64,000 nt of DNA, from positions 682,001-746,000 of the forward strand of contig NZ_JAHLNO010000019.1 of assembly GCF_018916875.1 (NCBI RefSeq), given 5' to 3'. The stretch comes from Virgibacillus proomii (GTDB lineage Bacteria; Bacillota; Bacilli; Bacillales; Amphibacillaceae). The notes under the pieces were generated by a model, which saw nothing but the letters and a program-made list of their open reading frames with translations, was not told the DNA's origin and ran no database searches. A program made the translations under genes and the position numbers. Shown here in pieces: positions 1 through 10,007 of this stretch. Position 1 is the stretch's first letter, and every line of letters begins with the position of its first letter.

Positions 1-1
1 T

Positions 2-478
2 CCTACTGAAAAATTTGAATTAATGACAAAAATCATGCTTGTTGCTCCGTTTGTAGCTATCAAACATGCATTTCCAATAATGAAACAACAAGGAGTAGGA
101 AGAATCATTAATATGTCCTCCATCAATGGGGTCATTGGTTTTGCCGGTAAAGCAGCGTATAATAGCGCCAAACATGGGTTAATCGGCTTAACAAAAGTAG
201 CAGCGCTAGAAGGAGCAGCATATGGTATCACGGTAAACGCGGTTTGTCCTGGATATGTGGATACGCCACTAGTTCGGAATCAGATGGAGGATTTAGCAAG
301 AAATCGAAATGTGCCTTTGGAAAAAGTGCTTGAAGAGGTCATTTATCCATTCGTCCCACAGAAGCGACTATTAACAATACAGGAAATCGCTGATTACACT
401 ATCTTTTTAGCTAGTGATAAAGCAAAGGGCGTTACTGGACAAGCTGTTCTAATTGATGGTGGATATACTGCACAATAA
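2..478 (+). CDS. bdhA: 3-hydroxybutyrate dehydrogenase, C-terminal part (5' end outside window)
   Basis: Short-chain dehydrogenase that interconverts 3-hydroxybutyrate and acetoacetate with NAD(H). The reading frame is open from base 2, so the start lies before the window and 158 codons are visible. Seen: the active-site Y-x-x-x-K as YNSAKHG, the preceding Ser in NMSSINGVIG, and the family C-terminus ending VTGQAVLIDGGYTAQ. The motif VNAVCPGYVDTPLVRNQ is typical of 3-hydroxybutyrate dehydrogenases. The Rossmann GxxxGIG motif would lie upstream. The next genes (1174-3062) encode a short-chain carboxylate symporter pair, which fits use of C4 or C2 acids, but nearly 700 bp separate them. Confidence 0.85.
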   Translation, partial: PTEKFELMTKIMLVAPFVAIKHAFPIMKQQGVGRIINMSSINGVIGFAGKAAYNSAKHGLIGLTKVAALEGAAYGITVNAVCPGYVDTPLVRNQMEDLARNRNVPLEKVLEEVIYPFVPQKRLLTIQEIADYTIFLASDKAKGVTGQAVLIDGGYTAQ

Positions 479-810
479 CTTATATGCAGTAAAAATGTAG
501 CAGTAAGTTTACAAGCGAAACATAATTTTGTGATCGAAATACTTATAATTATTTCGTTTATTTCTAAGCAGCATATAAACATGGGTGGTTTCCAATATAT
601 GGATTATTTTTCTTAGCAATTTCATCCTACTAATGCAGAAATTTCGTCAGGGTCCATATAAACATTCTTTATATTATAGGTTGTTCCAAAAGTCGGCAAA
701 ATGACAGGATTTGTTCGTATTAAGATAAGCGCAACTCTCGGCAGTCTCCTGATCTTTAAGACTTATCCACTAAGCCTCTTTCTTTCCTGAGGAGAAAAGA
801 CCTGCAGAAT
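479..810. other. Intergenic stretch without recognisable gene
   Basis: No coding sequence, RNA gene or clear terminator recognised. The run from about 685 to 805 looks like degraded repeat material leading into the B-family element at 811. Confidence 0.4.
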
Positions 811-898
811 GAAGTTTCACTTTATCCCGCATGTTAGGTGCCGTAAGACTCCCACTTCAAGAGCCTCGAGTTGATACAAAAGGGTCTAAGTGGGAGAA
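811..898 (-). repeat. B-family structured repeat, truncated copy (B1a)
   Basis: Reads GAAGTTTCACTTTATCCC, then the conserved GCATGTTAGGTGCCGTAAG arm and an inner hairpin CTCCCACTT/AAGTGGGAG. The matching CGGCACCTAAATGCCCG arm is missing, so only one side of the long stem remains. It lies in inverted orientation to B1b at 948. Confidence 0.7.
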
Positions 899-947
899 AA
901 TTTTATTTCAATATATAATAAACCGAAAAGAGATAATCGTTAGTTAA

Positions 948-1024
948 GATAAAGTGAAACTTTATTCCGTGGAGCTCTTTTTACACGGAATGTTAGTTGA
1001 ACGAATCGGGCATTTAGGTGCCCC
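948..1024 (+). repeat. B-family structured repeat, partial copy (B1b)
   Basis: Contains GATAAAGTGAAACTTTATT, the terminal hairpin CCGTGgagctctttttaCACGG, the link TGTTAGTTGAACGAATCGGG and the arm GCATTTAGGTGCC, then stops. It matches the left part of the copies at 23964 and 55493. Confidence 0.75.
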
Positions 1025-1173
1025 TGTTATATGAGAAATGGAAGAAAGAAGTTTAAGTAGTTTTTCGGGATTAAATTTGAGAATATTAATAAATAAATTA
1101 ATATTCTCAAATTTATATTGAAAATTATTAAAAATTGGTTTACGATAAATTACAAAAAAGGAGTTGATTTTAT

Positions 1174-1536
1174 TTGAATGTTCAAAGTAGCTATAAAAGA
1201 GGGAATGTTAAACAAGAGCTTCAGGCAGGTAAGCCAGATTATGAAAAAGTAGCTAATAGCAAGTCATTTCAAGAATTACTTGCAAAACGAAAACGTTTCA
1301 TTGTCCCGTTAACTATTTTCTTTATGGTGTTTTACTTCATGCTTCCTATTTTTACTTCTTATGCTACATTTTTAAACAAGCCAGCAATTGGTGATATTTC
1401 TTGGGCATGGCTGTTTGCTTTTGCACAGTTTGTTATGACTTGGGGGATCAGTATTATTTATGTGAAAAAATCAGTACAATTTGATAAAGAAGCAGAGGAT
1501 ATCATCGATAAACAGTTAGGTGGTGAAAATAAATGA
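1174..1536 (+). CDS. DUF485 membrane protein, partner of SSF symporter
   Basis: A 120-residue protein with two predicted membrane segments (about residues 45-65 and 75-97), the form of the DUF485 family encoded next to ActP-type acetate symporters. The start is TTG at 1174, placed behind AAAAAGGAG; the ATG four bases later is in another frame. Its stop overlaps the symporter start as ATGA at 1533, indicating translational coupling. Family knowledge places it as an accessory subunit; the exact role is unclear. Confidence 0.85.
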   Translation: MNVQSSYKRGNVKQELQAGKPDYEKVANSKSFQELLAKRKRFIVPLTIFFMVFYFMLPIFTSYATFLNKPAIGDISWAWLFAFAQFVMTWGISIIYVKKSVQFDKEAEDIIDKQLGGENK

Positions 1537-3062
1537 ATGCAACCGTGATTACATTATTTGTAGCAATTGTTATTGCAACTCTGGTAATTACTTATTATGC
1601 TGCCAAGCGGACACAAACAACTGGTGATTTTTATACTGCTGGCGGAGGGCTAACCGGCTGGCAAAATGGACTCGCTATTGCTGGCGATTACTTATCAGCT
1701 GCTTCATTTTTAGGGATTGCAGGAGCGATTGCTCTATATGGTTTTGATGGTTTCTTTTACAGCATTGGTTTCTTAATTGCTTATTTAGTAGTTATGTTCC
1801 TTGTAGCAGAGCCTTTACGAAATCTAGGTAAGTATACGTTGGCAGATATGATTAGTGCTCGTTTTGATGCAAGAAAAGTACGAGGGATGGCAGCGATCAG
1901 TTCCATTACCATTGTTATTTTTTATATGATTGCACAATTGGTAGGGGCAGGCGCACTTATTCAATTATTATTTCATATTGATTATTGGATTGCTGTTTTA
2001 ATTGTTGGGGTGATGATGACAATTTATGTTCTGTTTGGAGGAATGACAGCTACAAGCTGGGTACAGATCATTAAGGCAGTATTACTAATGGCAGGTACAG
2101 TTGTTATCGCCGTTATGGTAATGGCAAAATTCAATTTTAATATGTTGGCTATGTTTAGTGAAATGCGAACGATTACAAGTCATGGAGAGAATTATTTAAA
2201 ACCAGGTTTACAGTATACGGTACCACTGGATACCATTTCGCTAATGTTAGCTTTAGTATTGGGAACCGCCGGACTGCCACATATTTTAATGCGTTTTTTT
2301 ACGGTAAAAAATGCAAAGACAGCTAGAAGTTCTGTAGTCACTGCTACATGGATAGTAGGTATTTTTTATATACTTACCATATTTCTGGGCTTTGGCGCAG
2401 CAGCTTTTGTTGGTGAAGAAACAATCGTAGCTTCTAATCCAGCAGGTAATATGGCAGCACCCCTATTAGCAGAAGCGTTAGGAGGTAATTTCTTAATGTC
2501 TTTTGTATCCGCCGTCGCATTTGCCACCATCCTGGCTGTCGTTGCCGGATTGGTTTTATCTGGAGCTTCAGCTTTCGCACATGATATTTACGGACAAATT
2601 ATTAGAAAAGGAAAGGCTACTGATAGAGAGCAAATGCTTGCCGCTCGTTATGCTTCCTTAGGAGTTTCGATATTTTCCATCATACTAGCACTATTCGCCC
2701 AAACGATGAATGTTGCTTTTCTTGTTTCGTTAGCGTTTTGTGTGGCTGCAAGTGCCAACTTACCAGTTATTTTGTATACTATTTATTGGAAGCGCTTTAA
2801 TACAACTGGAGCAGTAACAGCTATGGCTTTTGGACTACTTTCATCGTTAATTTTAGTATCCATCAGCCCAAATGTGTTTTCACCAGTGGACGGTAAAGCA
2901 ATTTTTGTTGGTGCTCCGATATTTCCATTAACGAACCCAGCAATTATTTCCGTACCGTTAGGATTTTTAGGGGGGTATCTAGGGACGCTATTGTCCAAAG
3001 AAAAAGATGTACGCCAATTTGCAGAAGTTCAAGTAAAAGCAAATACAGGATACCGAGAATAA
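1533..3062 (+). CDS. Sodium:solute symporter, acetate/short-chain carboxylate type
   Basis: A 509-residue SSF-family protein with about 13 hydrophobic segments. Early motifs TAGGGLTGWQNGLAIAGDYLS and ASFLGIAGAIALYGFDGFFY match the ActP/MctC branch (cation:acetate or monocarboxylate symport). AGLPHILMRFFTVKNAKTARSS in the middle is the family core signature. It is coupled by a 4-base overlap to the DUF485 gene. Acetate or propionate is the likely substrate from family and partner, but substrate cannot be read from sequence. The gene ends 16 bp before a convergent gene. Confidence 0.85.
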   Translation: MNATVITLFVAIVIATLVITYYAAKRTQTTGDFYTAGGGLTGWQNGLAIAGDYLSAASFLGIAGAIALYGFDGFFYSIGFLIAYLVVMFLVAEPLRNLGKYTLADMISARFDARKVRGMAAISSITIVIFYMIAQLVGAGALIQLLFHIDYWIAVLIVGVMMTIYVLFGGMTATSWVQIIKAVLLMAGTVVIAVMVMAKFNFNMLAMFSEMRTITSHGENYLKPGLQYTVPLDTISLMLALVLGTAGLPHILMRFFTVKNAKTARSSVVTATWIVGIFYILTIFLGFGAAAFVGEETIVASNPAGNMAAPLLAEALGGNFLMSFVSAVAFATILAVVAGLVLSGASAFAHDIYGQIIRKGKATDREQMLAARYASLGVSIFSIILALFAQTMNVAFLVSLAFCVAASANLPVILYTIYWKRFNTTGAVTAMAFGLLSSLILVSISPNVFSPVDGKAIFVGAPIFPLTNPAIISVPLGFLGGYLGTLLSKEKDVRQFAEVQVKANTGYRE

Positions 3063-3078
3063 ATTACTCTTAGCAGAA

Positions 3079-3465
3079 TTAAAGGTAGATAGCTTGGCGA
3101 GCTAGTTTATCTGCGTGTTTATTTTGTTTTTCGGGTATCCATTTAATGAAAAAATACGGAAAATGAGAAGAATGCTTATTTATTGCTGATAATAGCGGCA
3201 TATACTTCTCATTTTTTGTATAATTTTTTTCTATTGCGTCTACTACCAATTGCGAATCGGAACGAAAAGCTAATATTTCATCAGGAAACTTTTCTTTACA
3301 TACAATTAGAGCGTGGATAACTGCATAAAACTCTGCTTCATGATTAGAAAGAATGCCTAATGAAAAAGCATACTCATAATAGTTTTTTCCTTGTTTAATA
3401 TAAACACCAGCTCCACTTGGACCGGGGTCCCCTGTTGATGCACCATCTGTATATACGGTAATCAT
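3079..3465 (-). CDS. RNase HI-family protein (YpeP/reverse-transcriptase-like type)
   Basis: A 128-residue RNase H fold. Acidic residues visible in order: Asp in YTDGASTGDPGPSGAG, Glu in NHEAEFYAV, Asp in RSDSQLV and Asp in NKHADKLARQA, so the two-metal site looks complete. Expected to cut the RNA strand of RNA:DNA hybrids, although several short Bacillus members of this group have little demonstrated activity. The start is ATG at 3465 (behind GGGAG); an upstream in-frame start at 3534 would add 23 hydrophobic residues with no family match. Convergent with the symporter. Confidence 0.82.
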   Translation of the reverse strand: MITVYTDGASTGDPGPSGAGVYIKQGKNYYEYAFSLGILSNHEAEFYAVIHALIVCKEKFPDEILAFRSDSQLVVDAIEKNYTKNEKYMPLLSAINKHSSHFPYFFIKWIPEKQNKHADKLARQAIYL

Positions 3466-3754
3466 TAAACATTCGCTCCCACTACTTATTATCTTATAAA
3501 TTATAACACAGTAAGAAAAGGCAGCATAAATCAAAGAATAATTATATTAGACGGTGATATCTCTTGTTTTCTATAGTCTGGCACTAACGTCAAACTGCTT
3601 CATACCATATGTTGTTTTTGTTATTCCGCTTTTGATGCATATGAAAGAGACCGTTTATCGGTCTTCATTAACTCAAGTGGGAAGTAATTAAGCTAGAAGG
3701 ATTTATGATTTTGTGGCAAAATAAAAGAAACGGCAGATGAATAGGAGGGTAATC

Positions 3755-5050
3755 ATGAAGTTACAACTTGTAAATGAACAGGTATTACAATGGAAAATGA
3801 ATCAATCGTTAATGCAATCCATTCAAATACTTCAACTTTCCAGTATGGAATTAATGGAATATATAAAGGAAATGGAAAAAGAAAATCCATTAATTGAAGA
3901 AGTAAACTATCATGATGAGATATTCTCATATCGTTCGTCTTCCGACAATGATTCATTAACTCCGGGTGAGATAAATGCCAGCGAGTTAACAATGTATGAT
4001 CAGCTAAAAAAGCAACTTTATACGCTTCATATCCCAGAAGAATTGAGACCAATTGTTTTATTCGGAATCGACTCCATTAATGAAAGCGGTTACCTAGATA
4101 TCGATATGTCACTTTGGGGTGAGCAATGTCAGGCAACAGAAGAACAGGTAGAGCAGGCGTTGCATTTCATTCAATCTTTGGAGCCGACAGGTATTGGCGC
4201 TAGGTCATTAAGTGAATGTATCAAATTGCAACTTGATATACGAGAAGAGGATGTACCTTTTTTATATGATTTAATGGAAAATCATTTAGAATGGATAGCT
4301 GAAGAAAATATTGATCTAATATCCTTGCATTATGACAAAGATCCTTTAAATGTAAAAGATTTACTAGAACAAATCAAGGATTGTCACCCAAAACCGGGTC
4401 ATTTACTAGATAAAAAGATTGATAACTATGTCATTCCAGAGGCATCGATTTATAAAGAAGACGGCAAGTGGCAATTATCTTTTTATTCATGGTCTTCTCC
4501 TAAGATTACGATTAATGAAGATTACTACTCTATAAAAGATATGAATATCGAAAAGCAAACAGCAAATTATATTAAACAAAAACAACATCAAATAGAAATG
4601 ATTAAGAAAGCGATCGCTTATCGTAGCAGCACCTTAGAACGAGTTATTCAATGTATGCTAGAAAAGCAACTGTTATTTTTTGAACATGGTACCCATATGC
4701 TAAAGCCATTAACATTAAAAGACATTGCCGATGAATTGGGACTACATATTTCAACGATAAGTCGAGCGATTTCACATAAATATGTTCAAACACCTACTGG
4801 AATAGTACCATTAAACTTTTTTTTGCAATCTGGAATTCAACAAAATAATGGTTCCAAGACAGCAGCAGTTGCTGTCAAACAGCTAATTGCTGAATTGATT
4901 GAGAAAGAGGATAAACGAAAGCCTTTATCTGATGAAAAGATTAGAAAAAAACTGGGGACGAATTATGGGATCGAAATAGCTCGACGAACCGTAATGAAAT
5001 ACCGCGAGCAGTTGCATTTACCTTCATCAACAAAAAGAAAGGAGAAATAA
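3755..5050 (+). CDS. rpoN: RNA polymerase sigma-54 factor
   Basis: 431 residues, close to Bacillus SigL in length. Region I is glutamine-rich at the N-terminus (QSLMQSIQILQLSSMELMEYI), and a core-binding region follows at about 80-250. A helix-turn-helix is visible at LTLKDIADELGLHISTISRAI, and the RpoN box near the C-terminus reads ARRTVMKYREQL. Start ATG 3755 sits behind AGGAGGG. It directs transcription from -24/-12 promoters and needs an AAA+ activator; none lies in this window. The glutaredoxin gene begins one base after its stop codon. Confidence 0.95.
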   Translation: MKLQLVNEQVLQWKMNQSLMQSIQILQLSSMELMEYIKEMEKENPLIEEVNYHDEIFSYRSSSDNDSLTPGEINASELTMYDQLKKQLYTLHIPEELRPIVLFGIDSINESGYLDIDMSLWGEQCQATEEQVEQALHFIQSLEPTGIGARSLSECIKLQLDIREEDVPFLYDLMENHLEWIAEENIDLISLHYDKDPLNVKDLLEQIKDCHPKPGHLLDKKIDNYVIPEASIYKEDGKWQLSFYSWSSPKITINEDYYSIKDMNIEKQTANYIKQKQHQIEMIKKAIAYRSSTLERVIQCMLEKQLLFFEHGTHMLKPLTLKDIADELGLHISTISRAISHKYVQTPTGIVPLNFFLQSGIQQNNGSKTAAVAVKQLIAELIEKEDKRKPLSDEKIRKKLGTNYGIEIARRTVMKYREQLHLPSSTKRKEK

Positions 5051-5051
5051 C

Positions 5052-5300
5052 TTGCCTACTGTTATTCTATACACAAAAGAATTTTGTCCATTATGCGATG
5101 ATGCAAAGCTTATGCTAGAAACATTACAAAACAAGTATTCGTATCACATTGAAATTCGTGATATTCATACGAATAATAATTGGTTGGAACAGTATCATCT
5201 GCTTATTCCGTGTATCGAGATAAACGATAAGACCTTAGATGCTTCAGAGCTTGATTGGCATACACTTGAACAATTTGTCCAAAGTTATTTAAGCAGATGA
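5052..5300 (+). CDS. Glutaredoxin-like small protein
   Basis: 82 residues with a thioredoxin/glutaredoxin fold pattern: ILYTKEFCPLCDDAKLMLE near the N-terminus, giving a CPLC redox motif, then a beta-alpha pattern ending LEQFVQSYL. The start is TTG at 5052, with AAAGGAG inside the end of rpoN. Tight linkage to rpoN suggests one transcript. Likely a thiol-disulfide exchange protein (DUF836/glutaredoxin-like); the partner is unknown. Confidence 0.8.
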   Translation: MPTVILYTKEFCPLCDDAKLMLETLQNKYSYHIEIRDIHTNNNWLEQYHLLIPCIEINDKTLDASELDWHTLEQFVQSYLSR

Positions 5301-5317
5301 TAAGGAGTACATAATTT

Positions 5318-5349
5318 AGCGCCTGCTGTTAAACAGAGGCGCTTAGTTT
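5318..5349 (+). terminator. Intrinsic terminator-like hairpin after rpoN-glutaredoxin
   Basis: AGCGCCT and AGGCGCT form a 7-bp stem with an 11-12 base loop, followed by a weak T-rich tail. It ends the rpoN transcript before the cggR promoter. The rest of 5350-5590 shows nothing recognisable. Confidence 0.6.
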
Positions 5350-5590
5350 GTTGATAAGATATATGAAATGAACAAGTATGATATTCTTTACATGTAAAAT
5401 AGGCAATACAAATCCGAGGTGAGTCATCATAAAAAAAGTTGGATTATTTTCACAGAGTAAACATTTAGAATAAATACGAGTCTACTTCTTAAGAAAACAA
5501 TCATAAATAAGTTGAATATAATGATCTTTCTGCATAATATGAAAAGGAATTGAGGGAGTGTTCTTCACATAAATGTAACAATCATTTTGG

Positions 5591-5618
5591 TTGTGAAATT
5601 ATCCAAATTTGTTATAAT
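5591..5618 (+). promoter_or_regulatory. Predicted SigA promoter of cggR-gap
   Basis: TTGTGA at 5591-5596 and TATAAT at 5613-5618 are separated by 16 bp. It lies upstream of the CggR operator half-sites, the same order as in B. subtilis. Confidence 0.7.
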
Positions 5619-5654
5619 GAAAATTGAAAGAAGTACTTATTTTTTTGTAGCTCC

Positions 5655-5690
5655 CGGGACATAATATTACCATCCGGGATCGAATGTGCC
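5655..5690 (+). promoter_or_regulatory. CggR operator (two direct repeats)
   Basis: CGGGAC-N6-TTAC, four bases, then CGGGAT-N6-TGCC: spacing identical to the B. subtilis CggR operator (CGGGAC-N6-TGTC-N4-CGGGAC-N6-TGTC, from the literature), with small changes in each half. It lies downstream of the promoter and just before the gene, so repression by blocking elongation is likely, relieved by fructose-1,6-bisphosphate. Confidence 0.85.
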
Positions 5691-5712
5691 CCGGAAGAAG
5701 GAGTCCTTGTTC

Positions 5713-6735
5713 ATGAGAGAATTAATTGATTTACAAAAAAGATTATTGCCTGATGTGTTAGAAATTATGCAACAGCGCTATGCTATTTTACGTAGCATTG
5801 ATGTTCTCCAGCCAATTGGCAGAAGGGCACTTGCCGAAAACACAAATTTAACCGAACGAAGTGTAAGAAGTGAAATAGAATTCTTGCAAGGACAAGACTT
5901 AATTCGAATTACATCTAAAGGTATGTTTATCACAAAAGAGGGAAAATTAATTCTTGAACGATTATCTTCATTTATGAGTGATATTATGGGACTACGTGTT
6001 TTAGAAACTAAACTTAGGAATACATTATCTATAAAGCAGGTAATTGTTGTTCCTGGAAACAGTGATAAGCATGAATGGGTTAAACAAGAGATGGGCAAAG
6101 CGTGTGTCCATTATTTGAAAACAATGATTGGCGATAAATCAATTATTGCAGTTACTGGTGGTACAACAATGGCAGCAGTAGCTACTATGATGACGCCATT
6201 ACAACAAAACACTTCGACTCTATTTGTCCCGGCTCGTGGTGGAATCGGTGAAAAGGTAGAAAATCAAGCGAATACAATTGCTGCGGAAATGGCAAGAAAA
6301 GCAAATGGTGAATATCGTCTGCTATATGTTCCAGACCCGTTGAGTGAATCAGCTTATCAATCAATTATTCAAGAGCCGATGGTAAATGAAACATTAAAGC
6401 AAATAAGAAGTGCAACGATTGTAATGCATGGAATTGGCGATGCTTTAACAATGGCTTACCGCAGAAAAACATCAGAAGTCATTATTAAAAAATTACAGCA
6501 GCATGAAGCGGTAAGTGAGGCGTTTGGTTACTATTTTGATGAAAACGGGAATATTGTACATAAGGTACGGACGGTAGGAATTCAACTTGAAGACTTACAA
6601 CATATCCCTTATGTTATAACGATTGCCGGCGGAAAATCCAAATCACAAGCCATTGCATCGTACTTCAAACGAGGAAAAAGTGATCTGCTCATTACAGATG
6701 AAGCAGCAGCAGAGGAGATTTTAAGGGGGATTTAA
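5713..6735 (+). CDS. cggR: Central glycolytic genes regulator CggR
   Basis: 340-residue SorC/DeoR-type repressor. The N-terminal winged helix is visible at RRALAENTNLTERSVRSEIEFLQGQ, and the sugar-phosphate-binding domain spans about residue 90 to the end (VTGGTTMAAVATMM; FVPARGGIGE; VITIAGGKSKSQAIAS). The start is ATG 5713 behind AAGAAGGAG; an in-frame GTG at 5686 lies inside the operator and would add nine residues with no good ribosome site. The gene is 43 bp from gap and probably co-transcribed with it, so the protein autoregulates. Confidence 0.93.
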   Translation: MRELIDLQKRLLPDVLEIMQQRYAILRSIDVLQPIGRRALAENTNLTERSVRSEIEFLQGQDLIRITSKGMFITKEGKLILERLSSFMSDIMGLRVLETKLRNTLSIKQVIVVPGNSDKHEWVKQEMGKACVHYLKTMIGDKSIIAVTGGTTMAAVATMMTPLQQNTSTLFVPARGGIGEKVENQANTIAAEMARKANGEYRLLYVPDPLSESAYQSIIQEPMVNETLKQIRSATIVMHGIGDALTMAYRRKTSEVIIKKLQQHEAVSEAFGYYFDENGNIVHKVRTVGIQLEDLQHIPYVITIAGGKSKSQAIASYFKRGKSDLLITDEAAAEEILRGI

Positions 6736-6751
6736 CACCCTTTAAATATAA

Positions 6752-7786
<1,035 letters not shown>

Positions 7787-7796
7787 GAAAAAATAG

Positions 7797-7832
7797 CGGG
7801 GGAGGAACATGAACAAATCCTCCTCCGTTTTT
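7797..7832 (+). terminator. Intrinsic terminator after gap
   Basis: CGGGGGAGGA pairs with TCCTCCTCCG around an 11-base loop, followed by a T5 run. It would end part of the cggR-gap transcript before pgk. The remaining ~210 bp to pgk show no other clear element. Confidence 0.8.
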
Positions 7833-8046
7833 CCTTCTCTGGTTTAAATATCTTTTTGAGTTGTAGATCGGAAAATGGGGACCTAGTAGAGTCTATGACT
7901 ACAACAACTCGGATAGAACTTTTTTAAGAAGTTTCTTTCTAGTCACAGTTTACAGTAGCTTTAGATGATTGTTTCAGATGAAAGTTCTTGGTAATTTTCA
8001 TCGAGGCAGAGAAGAACTACATATCCTAAAATAGGAGGCAAAGAAA

Positions 8047-9228
8047 ATGAATAAAATGTCAGTTAAAGATCTTGACGTAAAAGGAAAGAAAGTATTTTGC
8101 CGTGTTGATTTTAACGTACCAATGAAAGACGGAAAAGTAACTGATGATACAAGAATTAGAGCAGCTCTACCAACTATTGAGTATCTTTCCAATCAAGGTG
8201 CAATTACAATTTTAGCTAGCCATCTCGGTCGTCCAAAAGGAAAAGTTGTAGAAGAATTACGTTTAGACCCTGTAGCTAAACGGTTAAGTGATTTAATAGG
8301 TAAAGAAATTGTTAAGACCGATGCTGTTTATGGCGAAGAAGTCAATCAAGCAATTGCAAAAGCAAGCGAAGGCGATATTATTTTAATTGAAAATGTTCGT
8401 TTCGAAGCTGGAGAAGAAAAGAATGACGAACAGCTGTCTCAAGCATTTGCCGATATGGCAGACTGCTATGTAAATGATGCGTTTGGAGCAGCTCATCGTG
8501 CTCATGCTTCAACAACTGGTGTAGCAGAAAAACTTCCTGCAGCGGCTGGCTTCCTAATGGAAAAGGAATTATCCGTATTAGGTCAAGCCTTAGAGAATCC
8601 TAAACGTCCATTTACTGCAATTATCGGTGGGGCAAAGGTAAAAGATAAAATTGATGTAATTGATAATTTACTTGAAAAAGTGGATCATCTCATTATCGGT
8701 GGTGGTCTAGCCTATACATTTATTAAAGCGCAAGGATACGAAATCGGAAATTCCTTACTGGAAGAAGATAAAATCGACCTTGCTAAACAATTTATGCAAA
8801 AAGCAAAAGATAAAGGCGTTGAATTTGTTTTACCTATTGACGTAGTAGTAGCAGATGCATTCAAAGAAGATGCGAATAAAAAAGAAGTAGACATTGATCA
8901 AATTCCAGCAGATTGGCAAGCACTAGATATCGGTCCTAAAACAGCTGAAAAGTATGCACAAATTGTAGCTAACTCTAAACTGATCATTTGGAACGGTCCA
9001 ATGGGTGTATTTGAGATGGACGCTTTTGCCAATGGAACAAAAGCAGTTGCAGAAGCACTAGCTAATACAGAAGGCTACACAGTGATTGGTGGTGGCGATT
9101 CAGCTGCAGCAGTGGAGAAATTTGAATTAAGTGATAAAATGGATCATGTATCAACAGGTGGAGGTGCTTCCTTAGAATTTATGGAAGGAAAGACTTTACC
9201 AGGTGTTGCTGCATTAACGGATAAATAA
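8047..9228 (+). CDS. pgk: Phosphoglycerate kinase
   Basis: 393 residues, full length. N-terminal substrate motif [13 protein letters not shown], hinge and core [13 protein letters not shown], and the C-terminal nucleotide-binding loops [13 protein letters not shown] and [13 protein letters not shown] are all present. Converts 1,3-bisphosphoglycerate plus ADP to 3-phosphoglycerate plus ATP. Start ATG behind TAGGAGG. It leads the pgk-tpiA-gpmI-eno series, with 20, 0 and 28 bp between genes. Confidence 0.97.
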   Translation: MNKMSVKDLDVKGKKVFCRVDFNVPMKDGKVTDDTRIRAALPTIEYLSNQGAITILASHLGRPKGKVVEELRLDPVAKRLSDLIGKEIVKTDAVYGEEVNQAIAKASEGDIILIENVRFEAGEEKNDEQLSQAFADMADCYVNDAFGAAHRAHASTTGVAEKLPAAAGFLMEKELSVLGQALENPKRPFTAIIGGAKVKDKIDVIDNLLEKVDHLIIGGGLAYTFIKAQGYEIGNSLLEEDKIDLAKQFMQKAKDKGVEFVLPIDVVVADAFKEDANKKEVDIDQIPADWQALDIGPKTAEKYAQIVANSKLIIWNGPMGVFEMDAFANGTKAVAEALANTEGYTVIGGGDSAAAVEKFELSDKMDHVSTGGGASLEFMEGKTLPGVAALTDK

Positions 9229-9248
9229 AAAATGTATGAGGTGAGACG

Positions 9249-10007
9249 ATGCGCAAAAAAGTAATTGCTGGAAACTGGAAAATGAATAAACTCGCAAAAG
9301 AAGCAAATCAATTTGTTGATGAGGTTCTACCAAAATTACCCAATTCGGATCAGGTAGAAGCAATTGTTTGTACGCCATTTCCTTTCCTAGCTAATCTTGT
9401 TGATAAAGCGAAAGGTACAAAGTTACAGATTGCTGCTCAAACGATGCACTATGAAAAAAATGGGGCATTCACTGGTGAAGTGAGTCCGGAAATGCTTGCT
9501 GATTTAGGTGTAACACATGTTATCATTGGACATTCTGAACGAAGAGAATATTTTAATGAGACAGATGAAACAGTGAATAAAAAAACGCATGCTGCACACC
9601 AATATAATTTAACACCAATTGTTTGCGTTGGTGAAACATTAGAACAGCGTGAAGCGAATGAAACGATGAATCATGTGGAAAATCAAGTAACAAAAGCATT
9701 AAAAAGCCTAACAGAACAGCAAATAGCACAAACAATTATCGCATATGAGCCTATCTGGGCTATAGGCACAGGAAAAACAGCTTCCAGTGAACAAGCGAAT
9801 GAAGTCTGTACGCATATTCGCCAAGTTATCGAAAAAATTACATCGAGTGAAATTGCAGAACAGGTAATTGTACAATATGGCGGTAGCGTCAAACCAGCAA
9901 ATATTAAAGAACTATTGGCTCAATCAGATATTGATGGGGCATTAGTTGGTGGTGCTAGCCTTGAAGCAGACTCGTTCTTGCAATTAGTGGAGGCAGGTGC
10001 AAAATAA
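9249..10007 (+). CDS. tpiA: Triosephosphate isomerase
   Basis: 252 residues. Catalytic Lys in GNWKMNK, catalytic His in IIGHSERRE and catalytic Glu in [15 protein letters not shown] are present, as is the phosphate loop [13 protein letters not shown]. Interconverts dihydroxyacetone phosphate and glyceraldehyde-3-phosphate. The stop codon is directly followed by the gpmI start codon. Confidence 0.97.
   Translation: MRKKVIAGNWKMNKLAKEANQFVDEVLPKLPNSDQVEAIVCTPFPFLANLVDKAKGTKLQIAAQTMHYEKNGAFTGEVSPEMLADLGVTHVIIGHSERREYFNETDETVNKKTHAAHQYNLTPIVCVGETLEQREANETMNHVENQVTKALKSLTEQQIAQTIIAYEPIWAIGTGKTASSEQANEVCTHIRQVIEKITSSEIAEQVIVQYGGSVKPANIKELLAQSDIDGALVGGASLEADSFLQLVEAGAK

Noticed and set aside
3579-3600. 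Sigma-54 promoter upstream of rpoN
   Set aside because: TGGCAC is present but the TTGCA element is not at the required distance.
5686-5712. Longer CggR starting at GTG 5686
   Set aside because: It overlaps the operator and lacks a ribosome site; ATG 5713 has a good one.
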